DNA of 64,000 bases from Alphaproteobacteria bacterium (GCA_012103315.1 WLWZ01000001.1:558001-622000); one strand, 5' to 3'; shown: positions 34,763 to 43,580, numbered from the stretch's first letter. Numbers and translations are program-made. The notes: generated by a model not told the origin, from the letters alone.

Positions 34763-35244
34763 TATGACGCCTCCCGCAATTTCTTGGCTGTCATTTGAAC
34801 AGCCTCGACGATCTGTTGGTAACCTGTACAGCGGCAAAGATTGCCACCGATTGCTTCGCGAATCTCGTCTTCGTTGGGGTCAGGATTGTCCTGAAGCAGA
34901 GTATGCGTCGCGATCAACATCCCAGGGGTGCAGTAGCCACATTGCATGGCGTGGTTTTCCCAGAACGCATCCTGTAATGGGCTAAGCTCTCCTTCGGGGC
35001 CTTCGAGCCCCTCGACGGTCGTCATCTCGTGCCCATCTGCCATGACGGCGTACATGAGGCAGGACCGCACTGGCTTGCCATCGAGAACGATTGAGCAGGC
35101 TCCACACACACCGTGTTCGCAGCCAATATGAGTTCCGGTCTGCCCGAGTACATCGCGCAGAAAATCCACCAGGGTTAACCGGGCCTCAGCATAGCCGGAC
35201 ATTTCTCGGCCATTTACCGTGAGGGTGATTTTATGTTCGCTCAT
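34762..35244 (-). CDS. molybdenum hydroxylase small subunit, 2x[2Fe-2S]
   Basis: A 160-residue ferredoxin-like subunit. The plant-type [2Fe-2S] site is CEHGVCGACSIVLDGKPVRSC, and the second, helical-domain site is formed by QCGYCTPGM and NLCRCTGYQ. It carries electrons from the molybdenum site to FAD. It overlaps the FAD subunit by four bases (ATGA) and the large subunit by one, so the three are translated together in the CoxM-CoxS-CoxL order. Confidence 0.95.
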   Translation of the reverse strand: MSEHKITLTVNGREMSGYAEARLTLVDFLRDVLGQTGTHIGCEHGVCGACSIVLDGKPVRSCLMYAVMADGHEMTTVEGLEGPEGELSPLQDAFWENHAMQCGYCTPGMLIATHTLLQDNPDPNEDEIREAIGGNLCRCTGYQQIVEAVQMTAKKLREAS

Positions 35245-36122
35245 ACCAACTCGCCTTTAGCTCGGTCCCTAGCATCGGAAATTGCACGCCGTGCCATGAC
35301 TTTGGCGACACGGCCACGATAGGCTGCATCGGCGTGGACGTCTGATTGAGGATCGATCAAATCGTCGATGTTGGCGCAGGCAGTCTTGATCGCATCATCA
35401 TTAAGATCACTACCCATCAGGGTTTCTTCAACAATGGACAGCCGCAAGGCTGCGGGCGAAGCGCCACAGATTGCGACGGATAATCTTTGGCAATTGCCGT
35501 TGCTGTCGAGCGTTGTCTGAGCGGCCGCAGCCGCCAACGCGAAATCACTATCGCGAATGCTGACCTCATGGAATCCGAAGCCGGTATTCGCGGCGGGCCA
35601 GATGGGGAAGCGCACTGCGGTCAAGCATTCATCGGGTGCAAGGGTTGTTGCCATGGCAGATTCGAAGAAGTCACCGGCGGCGATTGTTCGCTCCCCGCGC
35701 GTACTCTGAGCAATAATCGTTGCATCGAGCGTTTGTGCAATTAATGGAATTTCAGCCGAAGGGTCAGCATTGACGAGACTGCCACCAACCGTGCCGCGAT
35801 TTCGGGTTTGTGTATGTCCGACATGCGATAAAGCGTCCGCCAATATTGGAAGCCGTTCTTTTACAACGTCGGAGGCAAGCGTGTCGGCCTGACGCGTTCG
35901 TGCTTTTATAACCAGATTATCGCCATTAACCGAGATACCTGTAAGGTCATCGACTTCGTTGATATCGATGAGGAGCGTCGGACGGGCAAGGCGCATCGCC
36001 ATTAGCGGGATCAAGGTTTGGCCGCCAGCAATAATGCGAGCATCCTCGCCGCCATCGGCGAGTGCCTGACAAGCCTCGTCTATTGAGGAGACCCGAACAT
36101 AATCGAATGGCGCAGCTTTCAT
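35241..36122 (-). CDS. molybdenum hydroxylase FAD subunit (CoxM-like)
   Basis: A 293-residue FAD subunit with the two nucleotide-binding stretches AGGQTLIPLMAMRLARPTLLIDI (near 30) and TRNRGTVGGSLVNADPSAEIP (near 105), plus the C-terminal domain ASPAALRLSIVEETLMG. It is the first gene of the leftward operon. The 130-base gap to the divergent third UbiD gene must hold both promoters. It passes electrons to an acceptor such as NAD, a quinone or a cytochrome; which one is unknown. Confidence 0.93.
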   Translation of the reverse strand: MKAAPFDYVRVSSIDEACQALADGGEDARIIAGGQTLIPLMAMRLARPTLLIDINEVDDLTGISVNGDNLVIKARTRQADTLASDVVKERLPILADALSHVGHTQTRNRGTVGGSLVNADPSAEIPLIAQTLDATIIAQSTRGERTIAAGDFFESAMATTLAPDECLTAVRFPIWPAANTGFGFHEVSIRDSDFALAAAAAQTTLDSNGNCQRLSVAICGASPAALRLSIVEETLMGSDLNDDAIKTACANIDDLIDPQSDVHADAAYRGRVAKVMARRAISDARDRAKGELV

Positions 36123-36252
36123 GGAGTCATCTAGTCTTTCATCGTCAGCGTCGCGATTTGATGCATGGATATGGAGCGGCTAGGGGGTTGTCAATACGCC
36201 GCCGTATGGTATGGCACGTTAACTGGAAAATTTGCCGCAAGAGTACCCTAAA

Positions 36253-37908
36253 ATGAGCAGCCCTAAACGAGACTATCGTGACCTTCATGACCACATCAAA
36301 GCGCTCGACGAGGCGGGACTTTTGGTAACGGTCGATGACCCAGTCGACAAGGATGCAGAAATGCACGCGCTGGTACGATGGCAGTTTGTTGGGGGTCTCA
36401 AGGAAAGTGAACGAAAGGCCTTCCTATTTACGAATGTCGTTAACGCCAAAGGGCGCAAATACGATCTGCCTATCGTTGTTGGCGCTCTGGCTGCTAATCA
36501 GGATATTTACAGTGTCGGTATGCAGGCACCGGTGGATGAGATCGGCGCTAAGTGGGACGATGCAATTGGCAACCCTGTTGATCCGGTCATCGTGGACGAC
36601 GCGCCTTGTCATGACGTGATCGTCGAAGGTGACGGTCTACTGGGTGAAGGAAACGGTATTGATTCATTACCAATCCCTGTATCGACCCCCGGTTTCGATG
36701 CGGCCCCAACACTGACCTCTACGAATGTTGTCACATGTGACCCTGAAACCGGTGTCCAGAATATGGGCACCTACCGCGCGGCTCTCAAAGCCCCTGACCG
36801 GATGGTCGTCCGGATGGCAACGCGGGTTGGCGGTGCGGGCGGCTATGCACATTACAAAAAGCATCAGGCGCGCGGCGATAAAAAAATGCCAGTGGCCATC
36901 GTTCTGGGTTGTCCTCCGGTCGTTGCTTTTATGGGACCGCAGAAACTACCGTTAGATATGGACGAGGTTGGTGTTGCCGGTGGTCTCGCTGGCGCTCCTA
37001 TTAATATGGTGAAGGCACGAACCGTTGATTTATTGGTGCCAGCAGAAGCCGAACTGGTGATCGAGGGGATTATTGATACGGAAATGGTTGAGCCTGAGGG
37101 GCCGTTTGGTGAAAGCCATGGCCATGTCGCGCTCGAAGAATTCAATATGCCGATGCAGGTGACAGCGATCACCCATCGTAAGGATGCGGTGCTGACTTCC
37201 TATATAAGTCAGGCAGCACCCTCTGAATCGAGCGTTATTAAGCGCGTCGCTTATGAGCCGCTGTTTCTTGCTCATTTGCGTGATGCGCTCGGAATTAAGG
37301 GTGTTAGGAAAGTCTCCCTTCATGAGCCCCTAACCGGTTTGCTGCGTGTGACAATTATTACGGTCGACAAAGACACGCCAAAAACAGAAATTTGGCGCGC
37401 ACTTTATGGTTCAGCCTACTTCAAAGGTGATTGCAGCAAGGTATGCATTGCCGTCAATGAGGATATAGATCCTGACAACGCAGATGCTTTGCTCTGGGCG
37501 ATTGCCTATCGCCTTAACCCGGTTGATGACGTGCTAACCTTGGCGCATCGTGGGCAAGGTCATGGTCCCAAGCGCGAACACACTGGTGAGGAAGACTCTA
37601 CGTTGTTAATTGATGCGACAATGAAAAGTGATATGCCGCCAGTGGCTTTGCCGACCCAGGAATATATGGAGCGTGGTCTCAAGCTCTGGAATAAGCTTGG
37701 CCTGCCGGCAGTTCGTCCGACACCACCATGGTTTGGGTATTCGCTTGGCGACTGGACCCAGGACTGGGCAGATGCTGCCACGCGTGCAGCGGCTGGTGAT
37801 TATCTTGAGAATGGTGCTCGGACCTTGCAACGCCAGCAAAAAGGCTTGGTGCCGGAGACGTCAGTTCGTGATGCGGAAGATGGCTGGGACGAGAAGGAAA
37901 CCTTCTAG
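36253..37908 (+). CDS. UbiD family decarboxylase, copy 3
   Basis: ATG 36253 gives 551 residues; TTG 36232 would add seven. The catalytic residues are all in place: Arg175 in NMGTYRAALK, and Glu282 and Glu287 in VEPEGPFGESHG. It also has LGCPPVVAFMGPQKLPLDMDEVGVAGGLAGAPI and a long C-terminal region ending in NLGLP-type tryptophan-rich sequence (PPWFGYSLGDWTQDWADAA). It is divergent from the molybdenum hydroxylase operon and upstream of a TRAP transporter, so the aromatic acid imported by that system is its probable substrate. Confidence 0.93.
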   Translation: MSSPKRDYRDLHDHIKALDEAGLLVTVDDPVDKDAEMHALVRWQFVGGLKESERKAFLFTNVVNAKGRKYDLPIVVGALAANQDIYSVGMQAPVDEIGAKWDDAIGNPVDPVIVDDAPCHDVIVEGDGLLGEGNGIDSLPIPVSTPGFDAAPTLTSTNVVTCDPETGVQNMGTYRAALKAPDRMVVRMATRVGGAGGYAHYKKHQARGDKKMPVAIVLGCPPVVAFMGPQKLPLDMDEVGVAGGLAGAPINMVKARTVDLLVPAEAELVIEGIIDTEMVEPEGPFGESHGHVALEEFNMPMQVTAITHRKDAVLTSYISQAAPSESSVIKRVAYEPLFLAHLRDALGIKGVRKVSLHEPLTGLLRVTIITVDKDTPKTEIWRALYGSAYFKGDCSKVCIAVNEDIDPDNADALLWAIAYRLNPVDDVLTLAHRGQGHGPKREHTGEEDSTLLIDATMKSDMPPVALPTQEYMERGLKLWNKLGLPAVRPTPPWFGYSLGDWTQDWADAATRAAAGDYLENGARTLQRQQKGLVPETSVRDAEDGWDEKETF

Positions 37909-37940
37909 AAAGTGAAGCTTCAATATGGAAAGTAACTGAA

Positions 37941-37969
37941 TTGACATTGCGCGACGGCACGGCAACAAT
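37941..37969 (+). promoter_or_regulatory. candidate sigma-70 promoter of the tandem TRAP binding-protein genes
   Basis: TTGACA (37941-37946) is separated by 17 bases from AACAAT (37964-37969), a perfect -35 and a 4/6 -10. It lies in the 138-base gap after the third UbiD gene, about 70 bases before the first dctP start codon. The binding-protein gene can therefore be expressed independently of ubiD. Confidence 0.5.
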
Positions 37970-38046
37970 CGCACGCTTTTTGCGTTTATCAGATTTGGGC
38001 GGCAAAGGCGTCGCCGAATGCAAAGTAATGAACAGGGAGAATTTTA

Positions 38047-39087
38047 ATGACTTTTGTTAAAACAGGTATCGCTGCAGCAGCAGCGACTATGGCTCTGGCG
38101 AGCACGTCGTCAATTGCTATGGAAACGACATTGAAGGCCGTCACCGGACTTCAGCCAACAAACATCATCGCGCAGAGCTTTATCAAGACTTTCCTCGAGC
38201 CAGCAAATGCAGCAGGTAAAGGTATTCTACAGATTAAATATGTTGGTGGTCAGGAAGTAGTGCCGCCGCGGAAGGCCGCGGCTGCTCTTAAGCGTGGCCA
38301 GTTTGATATGTTGAGCTGCCCAACTGCTTATTACATTGGTACCGTTCCTGAGGGCTACGGCATTTTGGCATCAAACCAGGGTCCTAAAACTCTCCGCAAA
38401 AACGGTGGTTTTGACCTTCTGAAGAAGATCTATGCCGAAAAAGCGGGTTCACACTTGCTGGCATGGGGTGAGAGCATGACTTCTTACCACATGTATCTGC
38501 ATAGGGCTCCGAAAATGGGTAAAGACGGTATTCCTGATTTGACCGGATACAAAATGCGCGCAACTGGGACGTATCGTCCGTTGTTCCGTGCTCTCGGTGC
38601 CACGACGATTAACATCAAATCTTCTGAAGTGATCACTGCTATTCAGCGTGGTACGGTTCACGGCTATGGTTTCACCGACGTTTCGGTTGTTGCCATTGGT
38701 CTGGACAAGGCTACCAAGTACCGCATTATGCCAAACTTCTATCAGACCAACCAGGTTCTGACGGTTAATCCCGCAAGCTGGGCCAAGCTGACCAAGAAGC
38801 AAAAGGATTTCCTCAACGCGCAGGCGATCATCTATGAAACTGCTTCTGTGAAGTTTGTTGAGAAAAGCCGTTTAGCAGAAGAAAAGCAGCTTAAGAAATC
38901 AGGCGTTAAGGACGTTGTTCTTAAGGGTGCTGCAGCTGCCAAATATCTTTCCATCGCTCATGGTGAAATCTGGAAAGAGCTGAAAAAGCGGTCTAAGTAT
39001 CATGATCAGCTTAAGCCGCTGCTTTACGTAGAAGGCAAAGCCAACCGTCAGGTTGACACTGGTCGTATGCTCGACGAAAAGCGCTAA
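38047..39087 (+). CDS. dctP: TRAP transporter substrate-binding protein DctP, tandem copy 1
   Basis: A 346-residue periplasmic binding protein with a signal peptide (TGIAAAAATMALASTSSIAMETT). The family shows in KYVGGQEVVPPRKAAAALKRGQFDMLSCPTAYYIGTVPEGYG and the carboxylate-binding arginine in GYKMRATGTYRPLFRALGAT. It captures an organic acid for the DctQM permease. A near-identical gene follows after a strong terminator. AACAGGGAGA precedes the ATG. Confidence 0.92.
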   Translation: MTFVKTGIAAAAATMALASTSSIAMETTLKAVTGLQPTNIIAQSFIKTFLEPANAAGKGILQIKYVGGQEVVPPRKAAAALKRGQFDMLSCPTAYYIGTVPEGYGILASNQGPKTLRKNGGFDLLKKIYAEKAGSHLLAWGESMTSYHMYLHRAPKMGKDGIPDLTGYKMRATGTYRPLFRALGATTINIKSSEVITAIQRGTVHGYGFTDVSVVAIGLDKATKYRIMPNFYQTNQVLTVNPASWAKLTKKQKDFLNAQAIIYETASVKFVEKSRLAEEKQLKKSGVKDVVLKGAAAAKYLSIAHGEIWKELKKRSKYHDQLKPLLYVEGKANRQVDTGRMLDEKR

Positions 39088-39125
39088 AATTTGATTGGTC
39101 CCTGGATAGGGGCCCGCTGATTTGA

Positions 39126-39164
39126 AGACGGCGCCGGCCTTTGGGCTGACGCCGTTTTTTTTAT
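39126..39164 (+). terminator. intrinsic terminator between the tandem dctP genes
   Basis: ACGGCG pairs with CGCCGT, with further pairing inside the loop, followed directly by eight thymines. It would stop most transcripts from the first dctP before the second, so the copies are probably expressed separately. Confidence 0.85.
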
Positions 39165-39335
39165 TCAAAACTCTTACGATGGCGAGCCCGTTACACCCTC
39201 GATGTAGAGCGGGTTTGACAACAAAAAAGAGACCGTTCAGTATGCCGCGGGTTGAATGATAAATTTGATACGGCGAGATTGTTTCTTTGCCGGTTGTTTT
39301 GTTTTTTTAATCACGAATGAATTGAAATTAGGGAG

Positions 39336-40382
39336 ATGATGATGATTACCGTAAAAACTGGTATAGGCGCGATTGCAGTTGCTGCAGTTGCCGTGGCCTC
39401 TACCGCAACCATTGCCGCTGAACGGACTCTGACGACGGTCACTGCTCTGCAACAGACCAACGTTCTCGCGAAATCTTATCTCAAGACCTTTGTTGGTGAA
39501 GCCAATGCCCTCGGCAAGGGCGTCATCCAGATGAAGTATCTCGGTGGTCAGGAAATTGTTCCGCCACGTAAGGCTGCTGCAGCGCTCAAGCGTGGCCAGT
39601 TCAATGTTCTCAGCGCGCCGACGGCCTATTACATTGGCACGGTTCCTGAAGGATATGGACTTTTGGCTGCCAATAAAGGGCCTCGTGCACTTCGTGCCAA
39701 TGGTGGATTTGCACTGCTTCAGAAAATCTATGCCGAAAAGGCTGGTGCCCATCTCCTTGCTTGGGGCGAGAACATGACGTCCTACAACATGTTCTTAGGC
39801 ATCAAGCCCAAGCTTGATAAAGATGGCCTGCCCAACCTTCAGGGCGTTAAAATGCGGGCGACTGGTACTTATCGCCCATTGTTCCGGGCCCTCGGTGCCA
39901 CGACTATTAACATCAAGTCGAGCGAGATCATTACTGCCATGCAACGTGGTACGGTACAGGGCTTTGGCATGACCGACACTTCGGTGATGGCGATTGGTCT
40001 TGGTCCAGTAATCAAGTATCGGGTGCAGCCTAATTTCTATCAGACGAACCAGGTCGTGACCGTTAATCTTGCTGTCTGGAAATCGTTGACCAAAGCGCAG
40101 AAGGCTTTCCTTGAGAACCTCGCGCTGCATTATGAGACCTCATCGGTTCTCTATGTAGAGCTCGAACGCCAGAAGGAAGAAATCCTTGTCAAGAAACAAG
40201 GCATCAAGGATGTTCAGTTGAAGGGAAAAACTGCACTGAAATATTTGGATATCGCTCATGCCGAGATCTGGAAAGAGCTTAAGACGCGTTCAAAATACCA
40301 TGACCAACTTAAGCCGCTTCTGTATACGCCTGGTAAGCCTGATCGCCAGATGGATCTGGGCGATACGCGTCTTAAACAGTAA
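39336..40382 (+). CDS. dctP: TRAP transporter substrate-binding protein DctP, tandem copy 2
   Basis: A 348-residue binding protein with a signal peptide (VKTGIGAIAVAAVAVASTATIAAERT). It shares long blocks with copy 1: GGQEIVPPRKAAAALKRGQF, KMRATGTYRPLFRALGATTIN and ELKTRSKYHDQLKPLLY. It belongs to the following dctQ-dctM genes (35 bases to dctQ). The start could be any of three consecutive ATG codons at 39336-39344. The 171-base stretch between the terminator and this gene is T-rich and may hold its own promoter. Confidence 0.92.
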   Translation: MMMITVKTGIGAIAVAAVAVASTATIAAERTLTTVTALQQTNVLAKSYLKTFVGEANALGKGVIQMKYLGGQEIVPPRKAAAALKRGQFNVLSAPTAYYIGTVPEGYGLLAANKGPRALRANGGFALLQKIYAEKAGAHLLAWGENMTSYNMFLGIKPKLDKDGLPNLQGVKMRATGTYRPLFRALGATTINIKSSEIITAMQRGTVQGFGMTDTSVMAIGLGPVIKYRVQPNFYQTNQVVTVNLAVWKSLTKAQKAFLENLALHYETSSVLYVELERQKEEILVKKQGIKDVQLKGKTALKYLDIAHAEIWKELKTRSKYHDQLKPLLYTPGKPDRQMDLGDTRLKQ

Positions 40383-40417
40383 GCTTGTCTGCATACCGAC
40401 GATAAAAGGAAGATCCT

Positions 40418-40936
40418 TTGTTAGATACTTTCGATAATATGCTCGGGAAGACGAGCACGGCACTGTCTTGGTTTGCCTGTGCATTGATCCCCTGCATGTT
40501 CCTGATGATCACGATTGATGTGTCGATCCGGACTTTGGGTTATCGCCCACCGCTTTTCACATCTTCGGTCGTTGAGTATGCACTTCTCTATATGGCGATG
40601 TGCTCCGCACCGTGGCTTGTCCGCGAACGTGGACACGTCGTCATTGAGGCTATGGTGGCAATTATGCCGGACTCGGTCCGGCAGCCGCTTGCCAAGATTG
40701 TTTATCTCACCTGCGCCTTAGTTTCTTTCTTGTTTGCTTATTTGTGCTGGGGCATTTTCGCAGATTACTGGGTCGGCGGTGAATTGGATGTCCGCGGTGT
40801 CGATATGCCGTACTGGCTCCAGTTCCTGCCCCTACCGGCATGTTTTCTATTGATAGCGCTTGAGTTTAGTATGTATCTCATCGGTCTCCGGTCTTACTAC
40901 TCGTATGATCTCAGCGAAGTAAAGGACGGCGTCTAG
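40418..40936 (+). CDS. dctQ: TRAP transporter small permease DctQ
   Basis: A 172-residue membrane protein with four hydrophobic segments (ALSWFACALIPCMFLMITIDVSI, YALLYMAMCSAPWLVRERGHVVIEA, LAKIVYLTCALVSFLFAYLCWG, PLPACFLLIALEFSMYLI), the DctQ layout. The start is TTG behind AAGGAAGA. It joins DctM to form the membrane part of the tripartite importer. A hairpin covers its ribosome binding site and start codon, which would keep its level below that of the binding protein. Confidence 0.9.
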   Translation: MLDTFDNMLGKTSTALSWFACALIPCMFLMITIDVSIRTLGYRPPLFTSSVVEYALLYMAMCSAPWLVRERGHVVIEAMVAIMPDSVRQPLAKIVYLTCALVSFLFAYLCWGIFADYWVGGELDVRGVDMPYWLQFLPLPACFLLIALEFSMYLIGLRSYYSYDLSEVKDGV

Positions 40937-40938
40937 TC

Positions 40939-42252
40939 ATGGAATGGTATGAAGCTGGAGGCCTTCTATTAGGCTGTGTGGTTGCAGGGATGGCTTTGGG
41001 TTTCCCTGTTGCCTTTACTTTCATGATCACCAACGTGATTGGTATTTTCGTATTCTCTGGCGGTTGGCCCGTCTTACCTCAGATCGCCGACAACGCGACA
41101 AATCTGATTACCTCTTTCACTCTGTCACCAATCCCAATGTTTATTTTGATGGGATCGTTGTTTTTTCATACGGGGTTGGCAATCAGGGTCTTCGACGCCC
41201 TTGATAAATTACTCGGCAAAATTCCGGGTAGGCTTTGTTACCTGACGGTTATCGGTGGGTCATTATTCTCGACACTGACAGGGTCGACTATGGCTAATAC
41301 CGCCATGCTTGGGTCACTGTTGGTCCCGGAAATGACGCGGCGCGGCTACAGCAAGAAGATGTCCATGGGGCCAATTCTTGGTACCGGAGGGTTGGCGATG
41401 ATCATCCCGCCCTCTTCGCTGGGTGTTCTTCTGGCCAGTATTGCCCAAGTAGATGTTGGGCGTTTATTGATCGCCGGACTATTGCCCGGCTTGTTGTTGG
41501 CAACGCTTTATGCGGTGATGATTACTTTCCTACTCTGGAAAAACCCTGAATCAGCGCCAAGCTACGAAGTTGAGCCTTCTTCCTGGAAAGAAAAAACCTA
41601 TCAGGTTTGCGTGAACATTCTTCCGATGGGGCTCGTGGTCTTTATGGTCATTGGTTTTATCGTTCTGGGTTGGGCGACACCTTCTGAATCCGCATCGTTC
41701 GGTGTGGTGGGCGTTGTTATCCTCGCCTTGGCCCGTAGGGTGTTCACTTGGGATGCTTTTAAGACGTCATTGCAGGGCACGATACGTGTTGCCGGTATGG
41801 TGTTCTTCATTCTGATGAACTCAACGGTGTTTAGTCAGCTTCTGTCGATGTCGGGTGCCAGTCGTGGTCTTGTAGGCTGGGCAACTGGTTTTGAAGTCGC
41901 GCCGCTGCTGATCCTGACCTGCATGTTCCTGGTTTTGATTATGCTGGGCATGTTTATGGATCAGGTCTCGATGATGCTGATCACCGTGCCGATTTTCTAT
42001 CCGCTGGCAATTTCGCTCGGCTATGATCCGATCTGGTTCTCGCTGATCGTTCTGATGTCTCTTGAGATGAGCGCGACGACACCGCCATTCGGATTGCTGT
42101 TATTTATAATGCTAGGGATGGTCAAAGATACGACCTTGGGGGAGGTCGCGATGGCGGCGTTGCCCTACCTATTTTGTGACCTGGTCCTGATTATCATTCT
42201 CGTTATCGCACCCGGGGTGGCATTGTATTTGCCAAGCCTTATGGGGACTTAG
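40939..42252 (+). CDS. dctM: TRAP transporter large permease DctM
   Basis: A 437-residue membrane protein of about 12 segments that carries the sodium-coupled transport path. Family motifs are GGSLFSTLTGSTMANTAMLGSLLVPEMTRRGYSK, MGPILGTGGLAMIIPPSSLGVLLASIAQVDVGRLLIAG and SLEMSATTPPFGLLLFIMLGM. It starts two bases after dctQ. The closest relative in this window is the permease at 56615, so the two systems are paralogous. Confidence 0.93.
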   Translation: MEWYEAGGLLLGCVVAGMALGFPVAFTFMITNVIGIFVFSGGWPVLPQIADNATNLITSFTLSPIPMFILMGSLFFHTGLAIRVFDALDKLLGKIPGRLCYLTVIGGSLFSTLTGSTMANTAMLGSLLVPEMTRRGYSKKMSMGPILGTGGLAMIIPPSSLGVLLASIAQVDVGRLLIAGLLPGLLLATLYAVMITFLLWKNPESAPSYEVEPSSWKEKTYQVCVNILPMGLVVFMVIGFIVLGWATPSESASFGVVGVVILALARRVFTWDAFKTSLQGTIRVAGMVFFILMNSTVFSQLLSMSGASRGLVGWATGFEVAPLLILTCMFLVLIMLGMFMDQVSMMLITVPIFYPLAISLGYDPIWFSLIVLMSLEMSATTPPFGLLLFIMLGMVKDTTLGEVAMAALPYLFCDLVLIIILVIAPGVALYLPSLMGT

Positions 42253-42292
42253 GGGGAGGCAGGCGGAGTCCGTCTGCACACGTTAGAAGAAG

Positions 42293-42329
42293 ACGGTTCG
42301 GTGTAGATGCACCGGACCGTTTCTTTTTC
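42293..42329 (+). terminator. intrinsic terminator of the first TRAP operon
   Basis: ACGGTTCGGTG pairs with CACCGGACCGT with one internal mismatch around a 6-base loop, followed by TTCTTTTTC. It closes dctP-dctQ-dctM just before the opposing hypothetical gene. Confidence 0.82.
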
Positions 42330-42341
42330 GAAAAGGCGCGG

Positions 42342-43580
42342 TTAAGCCACGTCTTCATCATCAAAAACGTCAAAGTCATCATCGTTGCCGAAGTCATTGA
42401 GGATCGGCTCCGGGCCTTTTTCTGCTACTGTCGCCCGTAGCCGATTACGGGTTTTGTCACCAAAAATGCCATCAACTTTGAGCGGAATGGCGTCGCGATC
42501 TACGTGGTTGAGTGTGGTCTGCAAACCTGAGACAGCATCCGGCATCGCCTTGTCGTCAGCTGAACCGAGGAATGCACCGACGACCTGTTTGATGCCGTCT
42601 GTAACAGGCAGGCCTGCGGGTGTTGAGGCTGGCGTGATATCGGACGGGAATGCTGGGTTGCTCTTCTGCCCATCAGCGAAGATACGCTCGTGGGCTGCGG
42701 TTAGAGAATTTTTTACCCTCTCCCGCCGTGGATCATTTGACAGCAAGGTGCCATTTGCACGGGTCAGGCGGTTTATTTCAGTTTCGGAGAGCTTGTCAGG
42801 AGATTTGGCAAGTATTTCTTCCAGGGTTTCTTTGCTTTGAAGAGCGGTCTGCTCAATTCTTTTTGCCGCGGGTGTTAAACGAGTTAAAGAGTTTCTGGGG
42901 TTGTTTAGCGGAATTCTTTTTAGGGTGCCGGTGGGTCGTTCTTCATTAGGCTCAACTTGAATTTTAGTTCTGGGTTTGGAGTCGTTCCGGTTATTTAGGG
43001 GGACGTGTTTGAGTATCCCGCCGAGCGTTTCGGTGGGCGGTCTTTTTGGTTTGATGCCTCCGGCTGGTTTAGAGAGGTCGTTATCTATTCCATGAAATTT
43101 ATTTAGGAATTCGTCTTCAGATATTATCTTTCTGACATCAATCTTTGAGCTTTCGAGTACCGCGCGGATGACCGAGTTACTATTTTGCCCCCGGAACTCA
43201 CTTGTCAAAATGTTCCGTTCCCCGTCTATCCGATCCTGATCGATGCTGAAGAGGTTGTAGTCAATATTGTTGTGATCAATTTCTTTGGCCCGTTTTGCCA
43301 TATTCTTCCATACCGTTTCCGGATCGCGACTTTTCAGATCGATCAATTTTGAATTGCGTGTTTCCGGCGTGTCTCCATCTTCATAAGCGTCTTCGGATCG
43401 GCTCAGTGGGATATCCGCTTGGACTTCGATTTTGCCAAAGGTAAGAGCTTCTGGTCCGCCGCGAATAACGCGTTCGCCACCTTTGCCATCACGGTAGACC
43501 AAGTAAGCATGTTGTTGGCCGGTGCGTTCATCAAAGGCCGGAGTGGATTCAAAATAGATACCTTCAGGAAGTTGTTGCAT
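42342..43580 (-). CDS. hypothetical protein; possible papain-like hydrolase with a peptidoglycan-binding-like C-terminus
   Basis: A 412-residue protein without signal peptide or membrane segment; I do not recognise the whole protein. The first 40 residues (QQHAYLVYRDGKGGERVIRGGPE) and the stretch near 130 (FRGQNSNSVIRAVLESS) resemble the His and NSNS motifs of permuted papain-like domains in polymorphic toxins, an inference from memory. The middle is polar and disordered and holds two copies of a GxLKxxPLNN motif (ILKHVPLNN, TLKRIPLNN). Near residue 370, LKVDGIFGDKTRNRLRA resembles a peptidoglycan-binding repeat. The tail is acidic (DDDFDVFDDEDVA). It may be a secreted effector or cell-wall protein. 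Confidence 0.7.
   Translation of the reverse strand: MQQLPEGIYFESTPAFDERTGQQHAYLVYRDGKGGERVIRGGPEALTFGKIEVQADIPLSRSEDAYEDGDTPETRNSKLIDLKSRDPETVWKNMAKRAKEIDHNNIDYNLFSIDQDRIDGERNILTSEFRGQNSNSVIRAVLESSKIDVRKIISEDEFLNKFHGIDNDLSKPAGGIKPKRPPTETLGGILKHVPLNNRNDSKPRTKIQVEPNEERPTGTLKRIPLNNPRNSLTRLTPAAKRIEQTALQSKETLEEILAKSPDKLSETEINRLTRANGTLLSNDPRRERVKNSLTAAHERIFADGQKSNPAFPSDITPASTPAGLPVTDGIKQVVGAFLGSADDKAMPDAVSGLQTTLNHVDRDAIPLKVDGIFGDKTRNRLRATVAEKGPEPILNDFGNDDDFDVFDDEDVA

Noticed and set aside
32363-35244. Aerobic CO dehydrogenase (CoxLMS)
   Set aside because: Subunit order is similar, but the large subunit lacks the AYxCSFR active-site loop of true form I CoxL; a generic Mo hydroxylase fits better.
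39165-39335. A tRNA-like or small RNA in the gap between the dctP genes
   Set aside because: A few tRNA-like words (GTAGAGCGGG) occur but no cloverleaf can be drawn; the region reads as a T-rich leader.
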